Assembly: GCA_910577235.1 (NCBI GenBank) | Contig: CAJTMX010000011.1 | Location: 1 to 64,000, forward strand | Direction of reading: 5' to 3' | Source of the DNA: an uncultured Acetatifactor sp. | Lineage (GTDB): Bacteria > Bacillota > Clostridia > Lachnospirales > Lachnospiraceae | Length of the DNA stretch: 64,000 nt | Shown here: positions 58,237-64,000 of the stretch, piece after piece | Layout: each line of letters starts with the position of its first letter | How positions within the stretch are numbered: the first letter of the stretch is position 1 | Notes under the pieces: model-generated | Seen by the model: only the letters and a program-made list of their open reading frames with translations | Databases searched by the model: none | What the model was told of the DNA's origin: nothing | Position numbers and translations under genes: made by a program

Positions 58237-59973
58237 TTACTTGTTCTTCATAGGTCTTGCCAGGAACGGGGAAAACCGTACCGGCACAAACTGAGGGGAA
58301 TCCACATAATAGTAATCCCTTTTCTCCTCATCATACAGCTCTATAACATCAGAGGGAGAAATCGGTCTTCCCTGATAGTGCTGCAGATTCTTTTCGCTGC
58401 TGAAATCATGAAACAGCCGCCCTAACAGTTCTTTGTCCGTCATCCCGGCGGGACAGAATATCTTTTCGTCATACACCAGCCGGTATTTCCCGGCCGGGGG
58501 CTGTTCAAACCCTGCCTTATACATCCATTGTATTCCCTTGAACGCAAAGGCAATGGTCCTTTCTTCCTCCGAGAAGTCCAGCTGATAGATGCGGACTCCC
58601 TGTTCCCTGCGCTGTGCGTCCAGCAGGGCCTTCAACGCAGCCTTACCGTCTTTGCAGAATATCTGATACTCGTCTTCCGTAAGCCCCAAAAAACCTGATG
58701 GGCTCCTTTCCTGCTGTCCGCCGGAATGCCACTTCCTTATGCAGCCATCGACAGATTCCATATCGCACAGCCCATTCAGGTAACTCTGCTTAAAATCCAT
58801 GCCCTCCTTTTCCTCGTTTTTCCGAAGTGCAAGCTGCCAGTCATCCACCCCTTTGTAATTGGGGTTCCACGTCAGCCGCCTGCATTCCATGCCATGTTTT
58901 TTTGCCAGCAGGTATATTTTTGAGCTGCCCTTCTCCGTCATCTCATTGCTGTACTTGTCCATATCGTGGGCCTCTATGATAAGCTCCGTCCCATTCTGTG
59001 CCAGCAATGCAAACAGCGGATCAAGCTGCTGCACATTGTTTGCCCCCGCAACCGCCGCAAAAGAGCGGTTCATCAGCGAATTTGCAATATCTGCTTTCAG
59101 CAGCCCCTCCGTTACATAAATCGTCCTCGAAAACGGATTTCCCACGAAATGGACCGGACTGCCGGATGTCACACCCATTGGTTTACCGGAGGATGACAGC
59201 CACAGATATTTCGTTCCCTGCTTTTCCGGGGGATCATCTTTGTTCCTGATGGGCGTATCCAGCATGATCTGGGCGCCCCTTATCAGGCCGTCAATTCCGA
59301 CTGCCGGAATCAGGATGCCCAACATCCTGCTGCTGAATTTTACTGTCCACTCTCCTTTGTCCGTCTGATAGAAACCCGGCACTCCCTGTACCACACAACC
59401 CTGCTTTATCAGCCGCTCCGTCAGGGAACGGCACAAAAAATATGGCGGCGTACTCTTAAATCCAAAACGGCCAATCTGCTCATCCGTCAGACCTCTTTTG
59501 TCTGACCGCAGATGTTCCCTGTGCGCAGGCTTTAAGGTCAGCATCCCGAACAGCATGGAAAATGTCTGGTGGATATCCTGTGCGCTTGCCCGTTCGGATT
59601 GTGGGACTTCCCTTTGTTCATTCTGCAGGGGACAGGTGCCGGCGCCGGCAGAAAAGCCCGCCTGCGCCCTTTCGCTTTCCCCATATCCCCAGTCTGTATC
59701 TCCTGCCTGCAGCGCATCACAGATTTCCCGATAGGCATCGGAATTTGTGGTGTTATGGTATTTCGCATACAAAGCCAGCATCCCGCCATATTCATCACAG
59801 TAGTTGCATCTCCAGACATTTTTTGTAAAGTTCACATTCATCTTTCCCCGGCAGTCCCCGCAGAACGGGCAGTCCGTATAAACACTGCCCGCCTGCCGGC
59901 GCCGTATCCTCAAATGCAGCAATTCCACCACATCCATGATCCCAAATGGAAAATCCTGTGGATATGAGGTCAC
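58237..59973 (-). CDS. CHC2 zinc-finger/TOPRIM primase (DnaG-like)
   Basis: About 578 residues. GTG 59973 is preferred over GTG 59982 because AAGGAGG stands 8 bases before it. The N-terminal zinc finger has Cys35, Cys38, Cys56 and Cys59 (DCPFCGDCRGKMNV, WRCNYCDEYGG), as in DnaG CHC2 domains. A TOPRIM-like domain follows (IYVTEGLLKADIANSLM with the Glu, EAHDMDKYSNEMTE with DxD). It should synthesise RNA primers on the element's single strands. The C-terminal ~200 residues are not recognised. Confidence 0.85.
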   Translation of the reverse strand: MTSYPQDFPFGIMDVVELLHLRIRRRQAGSVYTDCPFCGDCRGKMNVNFTKNVWRCNYCDEYGGMLALYAKYHNTTNSDAYREICDALQAGDTDWGYGESERAQAGFSAGAGTCPLQNEQREVPQSERASAQDIHQTFSMLFGMLTLKPAHREHLRSDKRGLTDEQIGRFGFKSTPPYFLCRSLTERLIKQGCVVQGVPGFYQTDKGEWTVKFSSRMLGILIPAVGIDGLIRGAQIMLDTPIRNKDDPPEKQGTKYLWLSSSGKPMGVTSGSPVHFVGNPFSRTIYVTEGLLKADIANSLMNRSFAAVAGANNVQQLDPLFALLAQNGTELIIEAHDMDKYSNEMTEKGSSKIYLLAKKHGMECRRLTWNPNYKGVDDWQLALRKNEEKEGMDFKQSYLNGLCDMESVDGCIRKWHSGGQQERSPSGFLGLTEDEYQIFCKDGKAALKALLDAQRREQGVRIYQLDFSEEERTIAFAFKGIQWMYKAGFEQPPAGKYRLVYDEKIFCPAGMTDKELLGRLFHDFSSEKNLQHYQGRPISPSDVIELYDEEKRDYYYVDSPQFVPVRFSPFLARPMKNK

Positions 59974-60015
59974 TACCAGCACCTCCTTCCCCTGCCATGT
60001 TCAGGACTTCTCCCA

Positions 60016-61629
60016 TCAGCCTGCTTTTTTTGCCTCAAGGGAATCCAGCATGATCTTTGCTGCAGCCCGGAGGATATTGTTATCCCCCTTATAGCCTCCG
60101 TAAACATAGTATTTCAGGCTAGGCGGACGCCTGTCTGCAACCTCGGCCATTGTCCAGCCCTTGCAGGCGCCTACATCAACCACGACTTTCTGCGCCTCCT
60201 CAAATGTCATGCGGCTCAGGATTTCTTCGACAGGCGTACCCGGCATATAGCCTGACTCCGCCGCCTGCGCCTGAACATCCTCTTTTACAGGGATGCTCTC
60301 TGCCGTTATCGGCAGACTTTCTTCGGAAGGCTGTGCAGTTGCGGATGCAGTCTGCTCCCCCACGGACAGGCAGGTTTCTTCCGGCATGACCGGCAGATGT
60401 TCTTCTGCGGGCTGTTGTACCGCTGCAGCTGCTGTCTGCGGTATCTGCACGACATTCTGCGCCGTGGCTGCCTGTGGTGACGGCTGCTGTACCGGCTGTT
60501 TTACTGCCTGCGCCTGCAAAGCAGGTGTGGGCTGTGTCTGTGCCACTCTCTGCTGTACTGCTGCCTGAGACATGCGCTGCTGCGTTGTCTGTACTGCTTT
60601 CTGTACTGTCGCGGTCTGTGATACAAACTGCTGTGTCGGCTGGACAGCTCTCTGAATTGTCGCTGCCTGTGATACAGATTGCGGGTTAGACTGAACTGCT
60701 CTCTGTACCATTGCCGCCTGTAATGACTGCTGCGAGCCAGGCTGAACCGTTTTCTGTACCGCAGCCTGCGATACAGGCTGTTGTACTGATTGAGTTGCTT
60801 TCTGCTGTACTGCTGCCGCCTGTGATACGACCTGCTGTGCCGGTTGAACGGTTCTCTGTACTGCCGCCGCCTGTGGTAACGGCTGCGGATTAGGCTGAAC
60901 CGCTTTCTGAACCACAGTCTGCGGTATCGGCTGTGGTGACGGCTGCGCTGTTTTTTGCTGTACTGCCGCTGTCTGTGAAACGGGCTGCTGTGCTGACTGA
61001 GCTGTTCTCTGTACTGCTGCCGCCTGTGGTGACGGCTGCGCTTTCGGCTCTGCTTTCTGTGCTGACTGCACATTAGGCTGTACCATGCGCTGTTGGGTAG
61101 CGGGCCGGTGTGCCTGTATGGACATCTGCACCGGGGCTGTCCCCGGAACATCAGGAGTTTCCATCTGCTCTTTCGATACAGGAATCTCACTTCCGTACTG
61201 CTCTTTTTCCCCAAGCCCGGTCAGATCCGCAAATTGAATGCCAAACCCGGCATTGTTCAGTGCCACCGCCAGAGCTGCATCCTGCGCCTCCCTGATATAG
61301 TCGCCGCTTTTTGCTTCCTCCGCCGTACACTGTGCAATATAATTACTGAAGGGTTCCTCGTCGCTCCGGTCCATGTAGACCTGCGCCTCAAAAATGGCAA
61401 TCTGCTCTGTGATCCGGAGGGATTTTAACTTCATCCTCCCGTTGGGCCGCGCCATGCGGAACCATGCTTTCATATACCGCAGGTCAAGCCTCCACACTTT
61501 CTCCCTGGTATCCTCGGATACGGCCATGCGCAGGAAATTCAAAGGCTCGAAACCCGGAACCCTGTTCATCGCTGCTGCCGCAGGCACACTCTGGTACATA
61601 CACTGACCCTGATTTTTGTTTTCGCTCAT
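60016..61629 (-). CDS. ssDNA-annealing-like protein with a Gln/Ala-rich repeat linker
   Basis: A 537-residue protein. N-terminal ~140 residues resemble Rad52/RecT-type annealing proteins (RPNGRMKLKSLRITEQIAIFEAQVYMD, then AQDAALAVALNNAGFGIQF). Residues ~190-400 are a Gln/Ala/Pro/Val-rich repeat tract. The C-terminal ~60 residues (FEEAQKVVVDVGACKGWTMAEVADRRPPSLKYYVYGG) resemble an ExoX-type C-terminal wing. Possibly an annealing factor for element recombination; it is next to primase and RecD2. The annealing role is inferred from family resemblance. Confidence 0.62.
   Translation of the reverse strand: MSENKNQGQCMYQSVPAAAAMNRVPGFEPLNFLRMAVSEDTREKVWRLDLRYMKAWFRMARPNGRMKLKSLRITEQIAIFEAQVYMDRSDEEPFSNYIAQCTAEEAKSGDYIREAQDAALAVALNNAGFGIQFADLTGLGEKEQYGSEIPVSKEQMETPDVPGTAPVQMSIQAHRPATQQRMVQPNVQSAQKAEPKAQPSPQAAAVQRTAQSAQQPVSQTAAVQQKTAQPSPQPIPQTVVQKAVQPNPQPLPQAAAVQRTVQPAQQVVSQAAAVQQKATQSVQQPVSQAAVQKTVQPGSQQSLQAAMVQRAVQSNPQSVSQAATIQRAVQPTQQFVSQTATVQKAVQTTQQRMSQAAVQQRVAQTQPTPALQAQAVKQPVQQPSPQAATAQNVVQIPQTAAAAVQQPAEEHLPVMPEETCLSVGEQTASATAQPSEESLPITAESIPVKEDVQAQAAESGYMPGTPVEEILSRMTFEEAQKVVVDVGACKGWTMAEVADRRPPSLKYYVYGGYKGDNNILRAAAKIMLDSLEAKKAG
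60430..61060 (-). repeat. Coding minisatellite in the annealing-like gene
   Basis: About 11-12 degenerate units of 16-17 residues (about 48-51 bases), typified by AAVQRTVQPAQQVVSQ and AAVQQKATQSVQQPVSQ, in frame. Conserved spots are A-V-Q-(R/K/Q) and the S-Q or P-Q pair. This part can expand or contract by slippage. Confidence 0.7.
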
Positions 61630-61699
61630 ATTGATAATCTCCTCTCGTTAAAATAAATAAGAGATACGAAGCGCTTTTTCTGCACCCTGCATCCCATTT

Positions 61700-63979
61700 T
61701 TAACCTGCATTCTTTAATCTGTTTTCCGGCAGGACCGATACCGGCACATCCACCTTTTTGGAAAATGCCTTGTGATACATACAGATACGCTCCCCCAGCC
61801 TGGTATTTCTCCGACTGATCTCATTCCGGTGGATCGCCGCAAACAGTACGGATTTTTCACCCACCAGTATGACTTTCCTTTTTGCCCTGGTAATGCCCGT
61901 GTAGAGCAGATTCCGGTACATCATGATCAGATGGGCTTTCACCAATGGCATCAATACAATCTCATACTCGGAACCCATAGCCTTGTGGATGGTGGCGGCA
62001 TAAGCAAGGTCCAGATTTACCATATCCTCCATACCGTACTCCATCTTCCTGTTTTCCCCGAAATCCATACCGATCCGTCTGCCCTCCGGCGTATCCCTGA
62101 TATAGCAGATGAATCCCAGATCGCCGTTGGATACCTTGTCCGTGTTCTTGGTCTGCATGATGCGGTCCCCGACACGGAAGGTCTTTGCCCCCAGATGGAT
62201 CTCATCCTCCGCTGACTGGAACGGGTTGACGACTTCCCTGATACACGCATTCAGCTTGTCGGCAGAGACAGCGCCCTCTTCCCGGAAAGGGGAAAGAATC
62301 TGCACATTTTCAATCCCGTGTTCTGCAATTTCCCTGCAGTACTGCTCGATGATGACATCCGCCACTTCTTCCTGGGACTGCCCGGGCAGGAATGTAAAAT
62401 CATTCCCGTAATACAGCTTGGTGTTTCCCGCATTGATGAACTTTGCATTATAGGCGATCAGGCTGTCCTTTGACTGACGGAAAATCTCGTCCAGCACCGT
62501 GACAGGTATCAGCCCGCACTGGATCAAATCCTTAAACACATTCCCCGCGCCTACGCTGGGGAGCTGGTCCGCATCCCCTACCAGCACGATCCTGCATCCT
62601 CTCTTTGCTTTTGTAAAGAACTGCTTTGCCAGCCACATATCCACCATGGAGAACTCGTCCACGATCACTAGGTCTGCGGAAAGGCTCCCGCCTGTGTTTG
62701 TGTCCTGCCCGGCTTCTTCCTCCCCGCTGAACAGCCCTAACCCGCTGTGCATGGTCTTTGCATCCTGAAATCCTGTGCTTTCCGCCATACGGCGGCTTGC
62801 CCTTCCGGTAGGCGCCATCAGCATGATCCCGTTTTTCGGGTAAAGTATGCGGTACACCTCCAGAATCGTTTTCAGGACTGTGGTTTTCCCTGTTCCGGGG
62901 GAGCCGGTGATGATGGACAGGTTGTGGCAGAATGCCTCCCTGACCGCTGCCTCCTGTTTCCCGGAAAGCGATATCCCAAGCTGTTTTTTTACCTTCTCCA
63001 GCACTGCGCTGATATTTTCCGTGGCAGGCTGTTCCAACAGGCGCAAGGCAATCTGCCTTGCGGTTTCGTCCTCCTGCTCAAATACTGCGGGCTTGTAAAT
63101 GTCATCCTTTGCACATACAATTGCACCTTTCAGGATCATATCCTGTATTTCTTCTTCCACTTCCTCTTTTTTTACCCTGAGTTCCGGCACAGGAACTTTA
63201 TCATTCAATAATTTCACTGCGCTGGCGGACAGGCTTTCCCTCTCCATGAACAGGTGCCCCTGTTTCCCCCTGGCATCATCCAGCGTACAGTAAACCGCCC
63301 CTTTGATGCGCATGGGATCATGGAGATTACTGTTTGTCTTGCGGACAATGGCATCCACCCGCTTAAACCCAAAGCCTGATATCTGGCACAGTTCAAACGG
63401 ATTATTCCGTAAAATCTCCAGACTCGAAGGCCCGAAGTGCTGGTAAATCTTTAATGCTGTCTTGGGTGTCAGCTTAAACGGCGCAAGCAGGGCCATCAGG
63501 TCTTTCAACATACGGTTCTCTGCGTATGAGGTTTTAATATCCTCCAGCTTATTTTCCGTAATGCCCCTTATCTCTAACAGTTTCTCCGGATGTCGTTCCA
63601 GGATGTCCAGCGTGTCCGTCCCAAAACGCGCCACGATCTCCGCGGCTGTCTTTTCACCTATCCCTTTAATCAGGCCGGAGCTGAGATAACCCAGTACCCC
63701 GTCTTTTGTTTTGGGAACAATTTCATTCCACTGTTCCACCTGCATCTGATACCCGTATTTCCCATTGACCCATTCGCCCTCCAGCTCCAGTTCCACTGCA
63801 TCTGTCCTGGGCAGGTCATAGCCGACCACTGTAAATCGGATCAGGTGGTCCGGATACCTCCTCGTGGACCGCGCCTCCTTTGGGACGCCCTGGTCCGTGG
63901 TCTTGATGCGGAACACACAATAATGGCTTGCCGGGTTGTAAAATATAGTATCGTCATAAGTACCTATACAACTGCTCAT
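61700..63979 (-). CDS. recD2: RecD2-like SF1B helicase
   Basis: A 759-residue protein. Walker A GSPGTGKTT lies near residue 357, Walker B VIVDEFSMVD near 425, then VLVGDADQLPSVGAG, and the C-terminal ATIHKAMGSEYEIVLMP and YTGITRAKRKVILVG motifs typical of the RecD family. The N-terminal ~100 residues form the RecD2 OB part; tandem helix-hairpin-helix motifs follow (GLIKGIGEKTAAEI, LLEIRGITENKLEDI). The helicase unwinds 5'-to-3'. AAAGGAAAAAGG precedes the ATG. It is probably used in replication or repair of the element. Confidence 0.88.
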   Translation of the reverse strand: MSSCIGTYDDTIFYNPASHYCVFRIKTTDQGVPKEARSTRRYPDHLIRFTVVGYDLPRTDAVELELEGEWVNGKYGYQMQVEQWNEIVPKTKDGVLGYLSSGLIKGIGEKTAAEIVARFGTDTLDILERHPEKLLEIRGITENKLEDIKTSYAENRMLKDLMALLAPFKLTPKTALKIYQHFGPSSLEILRNNPFELCQISGFGFKRVDAIVRKTNSNLHDPMRIKGAVYCTLDDARGKQGHLFMERESLSASAVKLLNDKVPVPELRVKKEEVEEEIQDMILKGAIVCAKDDIYKPAVFEQEDETARQIALRLLEQPATENISAVLEKVKKQLGISLSGKQEAAVREAFCHNLSIITGSPGTGKTTVLKTILEVYRILYPKNGIMLMAPTGRASRRMAESTGFQDAKTMHSGLGLFSGEEEAGQDTNTGGSLSADLVIVDEFSMVDMWLAKQFFTKAKRGCRIVLVGDADQLPSVGAGNVFKDLIQCGLIPVTVLDEIFRQSKDSLIAYNAKFINAGNTKLYYGNDFTFLPGQSQEEVADVIIEQYCREIAEHGIENVQILSPFREEGAVSADKLNACIREVVNPFQSAEDEIHLGAKTFRVGDRIMQTKNTDKVSNGDLGFICYIRDTPEGRRIGMDFGENRKMEYGMEDMVNLDLAYAATIHKAMGSEYEIVLMPLVKAHLIMMYRNLLYTGITRAKRKVILVGEKSVLFAAIHRNEISRRNTRLGERICMYHKAFSKKVDVPVSVLPENRLKNAG

Positions 63980-64000
63980 CCTTTTTCCTTTCCGTCAGGC

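Noticed and set aside
57145..58425. 426-residue plus-strand open frame
   Set aside because: It lies antisense to the PcfK-like gene and part of the primase gene. It is Phe/Leu/Cys-rich, as expected from the reverse of an acidic Lys/Glu-rich gene. No ribosome-binding site or family.
1..64000. CRISPR arrays, rRNA genes
   Set aside because: No regularly spaced repeat-spacer pattern was noticed, and no rRNA-like sequence. The only tandem repeats were the coding repeat at 60430-61060 and the short TACGCA arrays.

Overview
The window looks like one end of a large integrative conjugative element (ICE) in a gut Clostridia genome, most likely Lachnospiraceae. This is inferred from the protein families (PcfJ, PcfK, DUF5688, DUF3268, DUF4313-type, Tn916-type sigma pair, Rpn-type PD-(D/E)XK transposase), from strong AGGAGG ribosome-binding sites and from frequent TTG/GTG starts. 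No database search was possible, so family names come from motif recognition.

Layout. (1) 1-3780: AT-richer DNA with a two-gene ABC exporter, probably resident chromosome. (2) 3785-3826: the 3' part of a tRNA-Arg(CCU) gene on the minus strand, from anticodon loop to discriminator base, followed by its terminator. Its 5' half is absent, as expected at the distal attachment site of an element that extends to the right. (3) 4075-18721, plus strand: DNA-binding/sigma-like regulators, then a type IV secretion (conjugation) operon: VirB2-like, VirB6-like, C39-type peptidase, PrgI-VirB4 fusion, winged-helix proteins, VirD4 coupling protein and an S1-repeat protein. Two perfect hairpins and an array of TACGCA repeats follow virB4. 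(4) 18785-21814: an island with an Rpn-type transposase and an arsR-arsP-thioredoxin operon. (5) 21985-31294: a minimal Tad/Flp pilus locus (TadE-like pseudopilins, prepilin peptidase, CpaB, CpaE, TadA, TadB, TadC, Flp pilin). (6) 31425-44965: small regulators, two sigma-like factors, SSB, a DUF932 protein, a second probable ssDNA-binding protein and a fused adenine methyltransferase-helicase. (7) 45027-51342: sigma-factor pair, two ABC exporters, a 5'-truncated YcaO gene and a transposase remnant, where the two arms of the element converge. (8) 51481-63979, mostly minus strand: XRE regulator, ParM/ParR partition, PcfJ, PcfK, primase, a ssDNA-annealing-like protein and a RecD2-like helicase.

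How it may work together. Maintenance (ParMR, primase, SSB, annealing protein, RecD2) is on the right arm and in the middle. Mating (T4SS and Tad pilus) is on the left arm. A nearly identical upstream block precedes both the T4SS operon (near 5781) and the Tad operon (near 21867), which suggests co-expression and a pilus that assists conjugation. The TACGCAT repeats upstream of parM recur with the same 11-base period beside the hairpins after virB4, linking partition to a candidate oriT or oriV. Three promoter regions (T4SS, Tad, ssb) are followed by intrinsic terminators in the leader, so antitermination is a plausible control theme. No relaxase or integrase was recognised. Either they lie outside the window or the relaxase is of a type I did not recognise.
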